The notes: generated by a model from the sequence alone, not told the origin. DNA of 64,000 bases from Site-B1 sp963722665 (GCA_963722665.1 CAVRNW010000020.1:97216-161215), one strand, 5' to 3'. Positions 45,431-54,128 are shown, counted from the first letter of the stretch. Numbers and translations are program-made.

Positions 45431-45754
45431 ATGGAGCAAAAATTTTTGGAACAACCTGATTTTAGAGAAGAAGATAGATACCTTAGAGCAAAAAAGCGTG
45501 TTAAACAAATACAAGGATTCTATTGGCATTTATTTTGGTATTTGGCAGTAAATATCTTTTTACTGGTAATGATATACAGGGGCTTAGGTGATGGAGAGGA
45601 TTTCTTTGAATTTGGACATTTTAGTACAGCCTTCTTTTGGGGAATTGGACTTTTCGCTCACTGGGCCGGAGTATTTGGCAAAAATCTTGTTTTGTCAAGG
45701 AGTTGGGAGGAAAGAAAAATAAAGGAATTTATGGACAAGGACAAATTTGAATAA
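45431..45754 (+). CDS. 2TM domain-containing protein
   Basis: 107 residues from the ATG at 45431. An earlier in-frame start at 45335 lies inside the kinase gene and is unlikely. The YLRAKKRVKQIQGFYWHLFWYLAVNIFLLV to SWEERKIKEFMDKD pattern is the 2TM family (two membrane helices and flanking charged segments) and is clearly paralogous to the kinase C-terminus just upstream. It may modulate the kinase by 2TM pairing. It is 10 bp after the kinase gene. Confidence 0.85.
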   Translation: MEQKFLEQPDFREEDRYLRAKKRVKQIQGFYWHLFWYLAVNIFLLVMIYRGLGDGEDFFEFGHFSTAFFWGIGLFAHWAGVFGKNLVLSRSWEERKIKEFMDKDKFE

Positions 45755-45776
45755 TAACCTTTGAATTATTTAGTTT

Positions 45777-46532
45777 ATGCAAGTAATCATTATCGAGGAC
45801 GAAAAACCTTCCGCTAGACGTTTGCAACGAATGTTGCACACTTTAGATATAAAGGTGGATACCTTATTACATTCGGTGAAAGAGTCTATTAACTGGTTTG
45901 AAAATAATGAACATCCGGATCTGATCTTTCTGGATATTCAACTAAGTGACGGATTGTCTTTTGAGATATTTGATACAGTAAAGATCACATCAGCAATTAT
46001 TTTTACTACAGCTTATGACGAATATGCACTGCAGGCGTTTAAATTAAATAGTATTGATTATTTGTTAAAACCCATTGATGATGAGGAATTGAAAGTTGCA
46101 GTTAAAAAATACAAAACCCGAATACCAAATCATCAGCCGGTATCAATAGACTTCAATGATATAAAAAAGTTACTGACCAACCCTATTGAAAGAGAATATA
46201 AAAAAAGGTTTTCAATAAAAGTTGGTCAGCATTTAAAGCTGATCAATATTGATGAGATCGAATGTTTTTTTAGCGAAAATAAGGGGACCTACCTCCATAC
46301 TTCAGAGGGACGGAATTATTTGATAGATTCAACTTTGGATCAGTTGGAATTGGAGCTGGATCCACACACATTCTTTAGGATAAACAGGAAGTTCTTTGTA
46401 AATATACACGCCATAAAAGACATGATAAGCTATACCAACTCACGTTTGCAAATAAAATTGAACTCATATAACGAACAAGACGTAATCGTAGCCAGAGAAC
46501 GTGTAAAAGACTTTAAAGAATGGCTGGAGTAG
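45777..46532 (+). CDS. LytTR family response regulator
   Basis: 251 residues. Receiver domain: IIIEDEKPSARRLQRML, phosphoacceptor Asp53 in LIFLDIQLSDG, and the conserved Lys in LLKPIDDEE. A LytTR DNA-binding domain follows (RFSIKVGQHLKLINIDEIECFFSENKGTYLHT, then HTFFRINRKFFVNIHAI). It is the cognate partner of the LytS-type kinase two genes upstream (22 bp after the 2TM gene). It probably activates transcription of nearby genes. Confidence 0.94.
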   Translation: MQVIIIEDEKPSARRLQRMLHTLDIKVDTLLHSVKESINWFENNEHPDLIFLDIQLSDGLSFEIFDTVKITSAIIFTTAYDEYALQAFKLNSIDYLLKPIDDEELKVAVKKYKTRIPNHQPVSIDFNDIKKLLTNPIEREYKKRFSIKVGQHLKLINIDEIECFFSENKGTYLHTSEGRNYLIDSTLDQLELELDPHTFFRINRKFFVNIHAIKDMISYTNSRLQIKLNSYNEQDVIVARERVKDFKEWLE

Positions 46533-46661
46533 CTTAAAGTAACCAAAGTCACCAAACAATTTTTTGTAAACTGATTTTAATCATCTTTTAAAAAAATTGT
46601 CATCTCTACTTTAGTAGTTTAATTAAAACTATTAAAAATTAAACTAAAATATTTTTTTGAG

Positions 46662-47186
46662 ATGAAAAAATTTGCATTTATTTTATTTTGTGTTTTGGCA
46701 TTCACTGCCTGTAAAAATGAAACCCAAAAAACTGAAATAACTGATCAGGAAGCTATTGAAACTGCTGCTGAGACTCCGCTATTAGCTATTGCCGAATTTG
46801 ACAAAAAGGCGGGTGATTTTGTGAGTAAGCAAGTTAAAGTACAAGGTATTGTAGATCATGTGTGTAAGCATGGTGGTAAAAAGTTGTTATTAGTTACTGA
46901 TGATAATAATATTCATGTCACATCAGATACGCGATTTGATGAAGAATTGATTGGCAGTGAAATTGCGCTAAATGGAGTTGTTGTTGAAGAACGAATAGAT
47001 GAAGCTTACTGTTTAAAAATGGAAGAGGATAATATTAAAAGTCATTCTGAAGGTCAATCCAATGACGAGCAGTTTGAAGCCAAAAAGAAACATATTCAGG
47101 ATTATAGAGACCAGATGAAAGCCAGTAACACCGATCACATATCCAACTATTCATTGGAGTTTGTATCTCTTGAAGAGATTAAATAA
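46662..47186 (+). CDS. OB-fold (tRNA_anti-like) lipoprotein
   Basis: 174 residues. Lipoprotein signal FTAC (Cys17). Residues 45-115 match the tRNA_anti-like/OB-fold pattern (VSKQVKVQGIVDHVCKHGGKKLLLVTDDNNIHVTSD, EIALNGVVVEERIDEAYCLKMEEDN), followed by a helical tail. Two cysteines and a His (CKHGG) could bind metal. Function unknown. Its end overlaps a possible upstream start of the next gene. Confidence 0.72.
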   Translation: MKKFAFILFCVLAFTACKNETQKTEITDQEAIETAAETPLLAIAEFDKKAGDFVSKQVKVQGIVDHVCKHGGKKLLLVTDDNNIHVTSDTRFDEELIGSEIALNGVVVEERIDEAYCLKMEEDNIKSHSEGQSNDEQFEAKKKHIQDYRDQMKASNTDHISNYSLEFVSLEEIK

Positions 47187-47202
47187 GGTGTCAAAAACTT
47201 TT

Positions 47203-47760
47203 ATGAAAGGACTTCGTAAGTGGAGCAGAATTCTTCACCGCGATATTGGATATTTTTTTATTGGGACCACGCTCATTTATGGCATTTCGGGTATTGCCCT
47301 TAATCATATGAGCGATTGGAATCCCAATTATTCTGTGGAAGTAAAACACTTTACAACAACAATAAATTTATCCAATTCTTCTGACATAAAACAAAATATT
47401 CTTAAGCTTTTGGATGCCGTTGATGACAGGCAAAATTATAAACAACACTATTTCCCCGGTAGCGATCAACTAAAGATATTTCTAAAAGGAGGTTCTTCTA
47501 TTGTTGTTAATGCCAACAGTGGAAAAGTAAGAGCAGAATATTTAAAGAGAAGACCGGTATTTTATGAAAGTAATTATTTGCACTACAATCCTAACAGACT
47601 CTGGACCTGGTTTTCCGATGCTTTTGCGGCTGCTTTGATCTTATTTGCAATCACTTCATTTTTCATGGTAAAAGGAAAACATGGCATAACGGGTAGAGGA
47701 GGAGTTTATACAATTTTGGGTATCATAATCCCCATAGTATTTTTGTGGTATTATTTGTAA
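47203..47760 (+). CDS. PepSY-associated transmembrane protein
   Basis: 185 residues from the ATG at 47203; in-frame TTG (47161) and GTG (47188) codons upstream could extend it slightly. LRKWSRILHRDIGYFFIGTTLIYGISGIALNHMSDWNPNYSVE is the PepSY_TM-type N-terminus with His residues in helix 1, followed by a periplasmic part (HYFPGSDQLKIFLKGGSSIVVNANSGKVRAEYLKRRP) and two more helices. Members of this group often serve in membrane redox or iron reduction. It follows the OB-fold lipoprotein gene by 16 bp, so they are probably co-transcribed. Confidence 0.8.
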   Translation: MKGLRKWSRILHRDIGYFFIGTTLIYGISGIALNHMSDWNPNYSVEVKHFTTTINLSNSSDIKQNILKLLDAVDDRQNYKQHYFPGSDQLKIFLKGGSSIVVNANSGKVRAEYLKRRPVFYESNYLHYNPNRLWTWFSDAFAAALILFAITSFFMVKGKHGITGRGGVYTILGIIIPIVFLWYYL

Positions 47761-47766
47761 AATTTC

Positions 47767-47795
47767 AACTCACTTCTTAAATTAAAGAAATGAGT
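47767..47795. terminator. Weak bidirectional terminator-like hairpin
   Basis: AACTCACTTCTT (47767-47778) and AAGAAATGAGTT (47784-47795) pair with one mismatch around a 5-nt loop, between two convergent genes. There is no long T run. Confidence 0.45.
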
Positions 47796-47809
47796 TTATA
47801 ATATCCGAA

Positions 47810-48568
47810 TTATCTTTTATGCTCAGGACTATCAAATCCTGCCTGGCATCCGGCACTCCACTCGTCTGGTTGATTACCATAGGCTGGAATTCCGCCCTGG
47901 TCTTTTAACATTCTTGCCAAATGCAAACAGTTCCATACTAAGAAGGTTGTATTTCTATTTGTAAAATCGTTTTCAGGACCTCCCGAACCTTCATCTCGAT
48001 AAGAAGGACCTGGTCCGGCTTCACCCATCCATCCGGCGTCTGCCTGAGGCGGAACAGTATATCCTATATGTGATAGTGAAAATAATATATTCATGGCACA
48101 ATGTTTTACACCGTCTTCATTTCCTGTTATCAAAGTAGCTCCAACTTTATCATAATCTCGGTATTGCCCTTTGGAATTAAATTGATGCGTATAACCATAC
48201 ATACGCTCAAGTGTTCGGTTACAGACTGAAGATTTTTCTCCTAACCAAACAGATGTGCATAAAATTAATATATCGCATGCATCAACCTCTTTTTGAATGA
48301 TAGGCCAGTCATCCTTATCCCATTCGGGTGTTTTGGACATGTCCAAGCCAAGTCCGGCAGGGATATCATAATCAACTGGTCTTATTGTTTTGGTGGAAAC
48401 TCCATTAGCTTCAAATATTTTCTTAGCAACGTTAATAAGTCCTTCTGTATGTGATAATACAGGAGTACGGTTAAGAGTACAATTCAAGAATAAAACTTTT
48501 AAATCATCATATTTAGCTGGGGGATTGTCGCAATGTTTTTTAGTAATTTCATTTAGTTGGTTTGTCAT
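47810..48568 (-). CDS. NAD(P)H-dependent FMN reductase / flavodoxin-like oxidoreductase
   Basis: 252 residues. The N-terminal part has LKVLFLNCTLNRTPVLSHTEGLINVAKKIFEANG, then ACDILILCTSVWLGEKSSVCNRTLERMYGY, the FMN-binding pattern of NADPH-dependent FMN reductases (flavodoxin fold). ATLITGNEDGVKHCAMNILFSLSHIGYTVPP continues the fold. A quinone or flavin may be the acceptor; substrate is not known. It stands alone, convergent with the PepSY gene. Confidence 0.85.
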   Translation of the reverse strand: MTNQLNEITKKHCDNPPAKYDDLKVLFLNCTLNRTPVLSHTEGLINVAKKIFEANGVSTKTIRPVDYDIPAGLGLDMSKTPEWDKDDWPIIQKEVDACDILILCTSVWLGEKSSVCNRTLERMYGYTHQFNSKGQYRDYDKVGATLITGNEDGVKHCAMNILFSLSHIGYTVPPQADAGWMGEAGPGPSYRDEGSGGPENDFTNRNTTFLVWNCLHLARMLKDQGGIPAYGNQPDEWSAGCQAGFDSPEHKR

Positions 48569-48636
48569 TTTTAAATAATTTATTTGTTGAATTAGATGGA
48601 TTTATATCCTCCTTAATATAAGCTAAAATAATAGGC

Positions 48637-49101
48637 TTATATTACTTTTACAGAATGTTGTGCTGAAATTGTCTGATTAAGATTGTAATTAAAAATATGG
48701 GAATAATCCATGACATTTTTAACATCATCAATTTTACAAAGGAATTCAACGATAGCACAGAGCCCTTTAAATAAAACATCTTTTGTCATTGGGTTTTTAG
48801 GTTTGTTTCCAAATCTGCCAAACGGAATTGAATATCCACAAGCATTTAAGAAAACAGCTTCCATTTGAAGTAATTCCAAAGGTGAATAGCCATTAAATTT
48901 CCGACCTAAATTCTGATGAACCCTGCCCAAATAATTTAACTTGATGGACCCATGACGATCGGTGAGATTTTTCCAGGCATCTTTATTGTCTAAAATATTT
49001 CCAACAGCACATTTATGACAACATGCGGGATTTAATTCATCACTGTGAAATGCCAGATAGAGTTTTTTAATAGCCGCGTCAAGTCTTTTTGATACTTTCA
49101 T
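48637..49101 (-). CDS. Conserved cysteine-containing hypothetical protein
   Basis: 154 residues, cytoplasmic, mainly helical. Conserved-looking segment CCHKCAVGNILDN with closely spaced Cys near the N-terminus and YSPLELLQMEAVFLNACGYSIP. I recall such proteins in Flavobacteriia databases labelled as an NADH-quinone reductase subunit F, but the sequence has neither the ferredoxin motif nor the FAD/NADH-binding domain of that subunit, so I do not adopt the label. Function unknown; the Cys cluster may bind a metal. Confidence 0.65.
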   Translation of the reverse strand: MKVSKRLDAAIKKLYLAFHSDELNPACCHKCAVGNILDNKDAWKNLTDRHGSIKLNYLGRVHQNLGRKFNGYSPLELLQMEAVFLNACGYSIPFGRFGNKPKNPMTKDVLFKGLCAIVEFLCKIDDVKNVMDYSHIFNYNLNQTISAQHSVKVI

Positions 49102-49183
49102 AAGTCTTGCAATTTTTCATCAATTTAGAAAAAAAAAGTCAAATAGCATAAATCATTCAATGTATCGATAAGATAAAAGGAGC

Positions 49184-49402
49184 CTAATCAATATCCGTTT
49201 CAAATTCTTTAATAATTTCCAGAGCTCGATTCAAATCTTGTTCACTTACCTGTAACTCCATTGCAAATGAAGGCATAAAATTAATTACTTGAGTTATGTA
49301 CTGATTTTTTAAGAAGCAATTTATTCCTTCTGCTTCGAGCCGACTTTTTAAAACTATCAGATCGCCCTCTATATGTGCTTTTTTTATGGTTATTAAACTC
49401 AT
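49184..49402 (-). CDS. DUF2007 putative signal-transducing protein
   Basis: 72 residues that are the whole DUF2007 domain: ITIKKAHIEGDLIVLKSRLEAEGINCFLKN, then AMELQVSEQDLNRALEIIKEF. Small alpha-beta (ferredoxin-like) protein, role unknown. It ends 8 bp upstream of the ppk2 start codon's coding sequence end region (same strand, ppk2 stop at 49411 is upstream in transcription), so it follows ppk2 in the same transcript. Confidence 0.8.
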   Translation of the reverse strand: MSLITIKKAHIEGDLIVLKSRLEAEGINCFLKNQYITQVINFMPSFAMELQVSEQDLNRALEIIKEFETDID

Positions 49403-49410
49403 AGTTTGAA

Positions 49411-50151
49411 TTAATTTTTATGGATATTATAAATTTCAGAATTTGGTTCGATCCGTTCTCCTGTCATTCCTTTTTTGTCATACGGAATTGAATTCAAGAC
49501 ATATCTTATGGCTTCTTTTCTGGCAATATCCTTATTGTTTCCTTTAATCACTACCCATGGTGACTTTTTAGTCCCTGTTTGAAGGAACATTTTTTCTTTA
49601 TAAAAGGTATAATCATCCCATTTTAATTGTGCCTGAAGATCAACAGAACTTAATTTCCAGCTTATAAGTGGATTACTTTTCCTTTCTTCAAGTCTTTTAG
49701 TCTGCTCGTGCTGGTCTATTGAAAACCATAATTTGATGAGCATAATCCCATCCTCAATGATCATGTCCTCAAACTGTATCACCTGTTTCATAAACAACTT
49801 ATATTGATCCTCTGTACAAAATCCCATCACTGGCTCTACCACAGCTCTATTGTACCAGCTTCTATCAAAAAAGATGATCTCTCCGGGTTTCGGAAAGTGG
49901 GTGATGTAACGCTGAAAATACCATTGTTGTTTCTCATCATCAGTGGGTTTGTTTAGTGCTACAACACGATAAAATCTGGGATTAATATATCTTATAAATC
50001 GCATAATGGCACCTCCTTTTCCGGCACTGTCCCTGCCTTCAAATAGGATGATCAAACGCTTTCTGTTTTCAATCAGCCAGTTTTGCATGCGAACCATTTC
50101 CGTTTGCAGATTGATATACTCCTTATCGTTTTCTAACGAATGTAAATGCAT
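49411..50151 (-). CDS. ppk2: Polyphosphate kinase 2
   Basis: 246 residues. Walker A FEGRDSAGKGGAIMRF (about 37-52), IDPRFY-type INPRFYRVVALNKPTDDE, QQWYFQRYITHFPKPGEIIFFDRSWYNRAVVEPVMGFC with Walker B FFDRSWYNRA and the lid. PPK2 enzymes use polyphosphate to phosphorylate nucleotides (or the reverse). Length corresponds to the single-domain classes I/III; which nucleotide is preferred is not shown. It precedes the DUF2007 gene by 8 bp. Confidence 0.93.
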   Translation of the reverse strand: MHLHSLENDKEYINLQTEMVRMQNWLIENRKRLIILFEGRDSAGKGGAIMRFIRYINPRFYRVVALNKPTDDEKQQWYFQRYITHFPKPGEIIFFDRSWYNRAVVEPVMGFCTEDQYKLFMKQVIQFEDMIIEDGIMLIKLWFSIDQHEQTKRLEERKSNPLISWKLSSVDLQAQLKWDDYTFYKEKMFLQTGTKKSPWVVIKGNNKDIARKEAIRYVLNSIPYDKKGMTGERIEPNSEIYNIHKN

Positions 50152-50207
50152 GGCTAGTTATTTTTTATTTAATAAAGTATTTAAAGAAGCAATTTAGTTG
50201 TCAGTCG

Positions 50208-50879
50208 TTATATTTTTAAATGATCTATTTCATCATCTTCCAACTCCCCGGTAAATTCTTCCTTATCAAAATCTTCTCGATTCAGCCAATAATCAGATGA
50301 AATTATTTGGTATGTATTTGCTCCCGTTGACTTTAATTCCCAAATAATACTTTCGGCATCTTTTAATTCTGTATCAGAATCAAGTTGTGTATTAAAAAGT
50401 CTTTTCAGCAAGCTTTTCTCTGAGAGTAGATCGCTCATAGTTCGTAAAACGATCTCCTTATTGACTTCTATTTTTTCATCGGAGGAAAGTTCAAAATCAA
50501 TAACAGAAGCAAGGGTTTTTGGGAATTTACCGTTATAAGCATCGTAAAGGAGCTGGTTAATTTTAAATAATGGGTAATGCAAAGAAATGTCGGGGTATTC
50601 TTCAGCAACTTTATCTTCCAGCATTTCATGTGACAAATTGTTTATTTGCCCATCATTAAGTATGTTGCTAAGTCTGTATTTTAGAACAATTTTCGCTGCC
50701 TCATCCGGTTCAAAATCGGATATAGCTAAAGATAACATTTCAAATAATTCAGCTTCAGGAACGCTTTTAGCATCGTCATAATCAAAAAGCCCCAGCAAAT
50801 TGATGTAATCTTCATGAGTCCAGGATCCCTCTATCTTGGAAATAGATTTGATATTTTTTAGTTTTATTGTAAACTTCAT
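50208..50879 (-). CDS. Acidic hypothetical protein of Flavobacteriia
   Basis: 223 residues, no signal or membrane segment, strongly acidic, predicted alpha-beta. The opening MKFTIKLKNIKSISKIEGSWTHEDYINLLGLFDYDDAKSVPEAE and repeated helices are not a family I can name. It ends with a run of acidic residues (GELEDDEIDHLKI). The gene is 56 bp upstream of ppk2 on the same strand, a likely operon. I give no function. Confidence 0.6.
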   Translation of the reverse strand: MKFTIKLKNIKSISKIEGSWTHEDYINLLGLFDYDDAKSVPEAELFEMLSLAISDFEPDEAAKIVLKYRLSNILNDGQINNLSHEMLEDKVAEEYPDISLHYPLFKINQLLYDAYNGKFPKTLASVIDFELSSDEKIEVNKEIVLRTMSDLLSEKSLLKRLFNTQLDSDTELKDAESIIWELKSTGANTYQIISSDYWLNREDFDKEEFTGELEDDEIDHLKI

Positions 50880-51122
50880 ATTTTATTGAGATTTATAAAT
50901 TCCAGTTTTAACTAATTTAATTCCAACAATTCTATAATAGATATTAATTAAAATTTAATTCTCTTGAGATAATTTCCTATTGAATTATTAAAGAATTCAT
51001 TCATTTTATCCTTAGTTAATCTTTATGAATCCAAGATAGTAAAAGTGGATTGATTTTTTGATATGAAAATTATAACAAAAGTAAAACAGGTTAGTTAAAA
51101 TAGTTTTATGAGAATAAGTAAT

Positions 51123-51461
51123 TTATAAAAACTTTTGCACCAGGACCATTACAAATCCAATTCCAAATAATGTTGTAAAAATCAGTTTGTTATATTTTGC
51201 CAGCCAGTTGGGTAAAAAAATATCAAAATTGTCCTTTTCAGAATCTGAATAGTTCCTGGCCAAAAGGGTCAACGGACAAAACATTTTAAAAATTAATAGA
51301 ACTAATCCTTCTGCAATAATTAGTCCGATACCAACCCAAGTAAAGGTCGTAATATTACTGGTTATGCCGGAATAAATAATATAAAAGATTACAACTACAA
51401 AAAACAGCCATATCAAAGTGTGAATAAATTTTATTAAAAGAAGCTTATTTTTTTGAGTCAT
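51123..51461 (-). CDS. Small three-helix membrane protein
   Basis: 112 residues with hydrophobic helices at about 10-30, 38-58 and 92-110 and the sequence LVLLIFKMFCPLTLLARNYSD in the second; the C and pattern are similar to DUF2784-like proteins. Function unknown. Stands alone in an AT-rich region between 50880 and 51620. Confidence 0.6.
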   Translation of the reverse strand: MTQKNKLLLIKFIHTLIWLFFVVVIFYIIYSGITSNITTFTWVGIGLIIAEGLVLLIFKMFCPLTLLARNYSDSEKDNFDIFLPNWLAKYNKLIFTTLFGIGFVMVLVQKFL

Positions 51462-51620
51462 TTTTATGAATTTGTTATAGGGTTAATTGAGTAAGATCAA
51501 GGATCGCTGAGTTAATATTAAGATAGTAATATTGATTAAATCATGAGTTCAATTACCAGGATCTTTATCCGTATAAACCGGACACATTAATTATAAATGC
51601 ATTTCAAAGGATCACAACGC

Positions 51621-51962
51621 TTATTTATCAGACCAAACGGCGAGTTCGTTACCTGATGTATCAAAGAAATGAAATCGGCGACCACCTGGAAAAGAAAAAA
51701 TATCTTTTGAAATAATTCCTTGAGATTGGATGATCTTGTTTTTAATGCTTTTAAGATCTTCATGGTATAGAATAACCAAAACTCCATTTACAATTTCATT
51801 TTCTGTTCTTTCAAATCCGCCTTGGACCCCACTATCTGAAAAAGCTACATAATCCGGACCATAATCGGTAAAGGTCCAGTTAAAAGATTCAGAATAAAAT
51901 TCTTTTATCTTTTCAAGGTCTTTCGCTTTAAATTCAATGTAATTAATATGATTACTTTTCAT
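51621..51962 (-). CDS. VOC (glyoxalase/bleomycin resistance) family protein
   Basis: 113 residues. Sequence SNHINYIEFKAKDLEKIKEFYSESFNWTFTDYGPDYVAFSDSGVQGGF and LVILYHEDLKSIKNKIIQSQGIISKDIFSFPGGRRFHFFDTSGNELAVWSDK is the two-betaalphabetabetabeta-unit VOC fold. It is close to the lactoylglutathione-lyase-like single-domain group. Substrate unknown. Confidence 0.87.
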   Translation of the reverse strand: MKSNHINYIEFKAKDLEKIKEFYSESFNWTFTDYGPDYVAFSDSGVQGGFERTENEIVNGVLVILYHEDLKSIKNKIIQSQGIISKDIFSFPGGRRFHFFDTSGNELAVWSDK

Positions 51963-52042
51963 GTTCTTTTAAAAAATGGTTAGCTTATTTAATTGAGTTT
52001 TTAGTTTAGTAGCAGTATTTTCTATTGGCTATTCATGGATGA

Positions 52043-52399
52043 TTAAACGCTTTGCCCAAAAGTTAATAAATTATTGTCCGGGTCAAGAAGTGAAAATTCT
52101 TTTTGTCCCCAGGATTTAGTTTCTAAAGGTCCATTAGGGTGAATTCTAATTTCCTTATCCAATAGTGATCTATACAAAGTGTCAATATCATTGGTTCTTA
52201 TATAAACTTGACCATAATTCTCTTTTGGATCAAGTTCTTTAAAGATAAAAAAATGGATTTCAATTTTGTCTTTTTGAATCATTAAATAATCATCGTAATC
52301 TGTATTTCCAAGTTCTTTAAACCCCAATCTTTTAATGTAATAGTCTTTGGTTATCGCTTTGTTACGCATTGGTAGTTTAGGATTGATATCTGATAGCAT
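52043..52399 (-). CDS. VOC family protein, bleomycin-resistance-like
   Basis: 118 residues. AITKDYYIKRLGFKELGNTDYDDYLMIQKDKIEIHFFIFKELDPKENYGQVYIRTNDIDTLYRS and the C-terminal KEFSLLDPDNNLLTFGQSV have the pattern of bleomycin-binding (BRP/Ble-like) VOC proteins, with the metal/ligand-face His and Glu. Whether it binds a drug is not known. Neighbour to another VOC gene but of a different subtype. Confidence 0.87.
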   Translation of the reverse strand: MLSDINPKLPMRNKAITKDYYIKRLGFKELGNTDYDDYLMIQKDKIEIHFFIFKELDPKENYGQVYIRTNDIDTLYRSLLDKEIRIHPNGPLETKSWGQKEFSLLDPDNNLLTFGQSV

Positions 52400-52560
52400 A
52401 ATTAATTCTATTTAGTGATTCTTATGATTTATGATAAATAGTGATGATTGAATTTCTAAAGATTGAAAAAGACCTTTGCAATTAATAATTAAGGATTACC
52501 ATACAATGAGAAATTGGTTTAAAAAGACTTGTTTTTAGCTCAGTTCTTTGTTGCTGCACC

Positions 52561-53124
52561 TTATTTTCGGTTTTTATATAGTTCGATGGCTTTAAGGTAT
52601 TTTATTCCTCCAGTCTCGGTTTGGTCGTGTATAAATCCATTTAATTCAGGGTGATTTTCGTCAATCCAGTTTAAAAGTCCATTTTTGTTTCTTTCCCATT
52701 TTCTATCATTAAAATTGACGTAATCTGTTTCTATACTTGTTATTTTATCTTTTTGAAATGTAATAATCTGATTAGTTAACATTGGTTCTTCCTGAAGAAA
52801 AAAGATCCTTTTGTCCATTTTTGAAATCTTTGCTTTGACAATTCCGTCTTGTTGCTCAATTTCAAGTATTTCATAGCTAGGATCAAAAACAGAATCCCAT
52901 TTTAAAAACTCCAAGTACTCGGTTTGGGAATAAGTCTCCACATATTTACCTTCTTTTGTTATGAGACTATCTGAGAACCAAGCTGATATTCCTGAATAAT
53001 CAGAATTGTCAAGAACATTGTAGTATTGTTTTGCGATTTCAATTTTGTCAATTCCTTTTTCGGAATTTTCACAGGATATAAATCCAATTGTCAATAACAA
53101 TGAAAGAACTATAATTTTATTCAT
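52561..53124 (-). CDS. NTF2-like lipoprotein
   Basis: 187 residues. Lipoprotein signal TIGFISC (Cys18), then an NTF2-like alpha-beta barrel (IAKQYYNVLDNSDYSGISAWFSDSLITKEG, YLEFLKWDSVFDPSYEILEIEQQDGIVKAKISKMD). Function unknown. It is the leftmost gene of the element-bounded array: the repeat at 53160-53315 lies on its 5' side, but its 3' side (52400-52560) has only a weak match (TTTGTTGCTGCACCTTA) to the element end, so the array may start here. Confidence 0.72.
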   Translation of the reverse strand: MNKIIVLSLLLTIGFISCENSEKGIDKIEIAKQYYNVLDNSDYSGISAWFSDSLITKEGKYVETYSQTEYLEFLKWDSVFDPSYEILEIEQQDGIVKAKISKMDKRIFFLQEEPMLTNQIITFQKDKITSIETDYVNFNDRKWERNKNGLLNWIDENHPELNGFIHDQTETGGIKYLKAIELYKNRK

Positions 53125-53159
53125 TCGTATTTTGTTTTGCGTGTCTGGTCATGAAATAA

Positions 53160-53315
53160 GGCTACAGGTTAAAATTTTCCGGAAAGCTCCCGATAATTAT
53201 CGGGACGGGATTCGTAAGTAGGAGAGATCAAGCAACCTGTCCGCCTCTGGTGGATTAATTATACCCTCATGCCACCATAAGTATTCATTGAGGCGGGCAG
53301 GCACGTTGTTGTGGC
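53160..53315 (-). repeat. Cassette-type element E1 (palindromic intergenic repeat)
   Basis: It ends (plus strand) with CGTTGTTGTG at 53304-53313, 8 bp before the stop codon of the gene at 53322. It contains GGCTACAGGTT and AACCTGT arms, the perfect palindrome CCCGATAATTATCGGG (53189-53204) and the shared GTAAGTAGG segment. It is over 80 percent identical by eye to E2 (53947-54128). In the gene's own direction it lies just 3' of the coding sequence, as an integron attC site would. Confidence 0.75.
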
Positions 53316-53321
53316 ACGTTT

Positions 53322-53840
53322 TTAACTATCTTCTTTTTTCAGAGGGGAATGATGTTCACTCACGATTTTCCATCCATTATCGGTCTTAACGAACAACAAC
53401 GAAATTTGATCGTTTACAACAACAAGGTCTTCACCAAATTTGAGATGAAAATCAGAATGAAAGGTTATATTGGCTACATCTCCATACACCGCAACCAACA
53501 TATCTTTAGTGTCAAATTTCACAACTTCGGTTACAGCACCAAAAGTATTGCGTTCAAATTCTTCATTAGCTTCACTTCCATTGCGCGGTGCTCCATTTTT
53601 AAATTCAGTAAACTTTGGACTATAAGCATGAAAAGCAATTAGTTTATCCATATCTCCATCCTTAAGACTTTGCACAATAGCATCCCAGGTTTCTATTAAT
53701 TCTTGTTGTGCTTCAGGAAATTCATCATTAATTAAATCTATTTTCACTTCTTCAACTTCTACTTTTTCTTCCTTTTGTTTACAACCTGTAATTACAATTC
53801 CGAAAATCATAATCATTACAAATGTCATTTTTGTTTTCAT
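53322..53840 (-). CDS. SnoaL/DUF4440-like lipoprotein (cassette gene)
   Basis: 172 residues. Lipoprotein signal VITGC (Cys20), acidic linker, then a SnoaL-like NTF2 fold: LIETWDAIVQSLKDGDMDKLIAFHAYSPKFTEFKNG and VVNDQISLLFVKTDNGWKIVSEHHSPLK at the end. The SnoaL-like group holds isomerases and ligand-binding proteins; no catalytic claim is made. It is flanked by elements E1 and E2, so it looks like one mobile gene cassette. Confidence 0.82.
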   Translation of the reverse strand: MKTKMTFVMIMIFGIVITGCKQKEEKVEVEEVKIDLINDEFPEAQQELIETWDAIVQSLKDGDMDKLIAFHAYSPKFTEFKNGAPRNGSEANEEFERNTFGAVTEVVKFDTKDMLVAVYGDVANITFHSDFHLKFGEDLVVVNDQISLLFVKTDNGWKIVSEHHSPLKKEDS

Positions 53841-53946
53841 AATTTTATATTTAATTGATTGGTTAATAATCAGAAAGTTACAAAATTTTTAAAAAAGCAA
53901 AATTTCTTACTGCCCTTTACTTCTTTTAAACTCTTTTTTGGGGGAA

Positions 53947-54128
53947 GGTCTAGTCCTGAAATTTGGCTACAGGTTAATATTGTCCCGATAGCTCCCGATA
54001 ATTATCGGGACGGGATTCGTAAGTAGACTAGAACCAAGCAACCTGTCTGCCTCTGGCGGATTAATTATACCCGCCTGCCACTATAAATATCTATTGAGAC
54101 GGGCAGGCACGTTGTTGTGCATAGTTAT
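53947..54128 (-). repeat. Cassette-type element E2 (palindromic intergenic repeat)
   Basis: The 303-bp gap 53841-54143 holds this element and AT-rich leader, no gene. Arms GGTCTAGTC/GACTAGAACC and ACAGGTT/AACCTGT nest around a perfect CCCGATAATTATCGGG (53994-54009); GCCTGCC/GGCAGGC repeats follow, and the outer end CGTTGTTGTG is at 54110-54119. It lies 25 bp from the stop codon of the next minus-strand gene (54144). Sister copy of E1. Confidence 0.75.

Noticed and set aside
48637..49101. Na+-translocating NADH-quinone reductase subunit F
   Set aside because: The protein is too short and has no ferredoxin or FAD/NADH-binding motifs; the label seems a propagated misannotation.
52400..52560. 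A further cassette element 3' of the gene at 52561
   Set aside because: Only a weak match to the outer end and no complementary arm could be found by eye, so the left end of the array stays uncertain.
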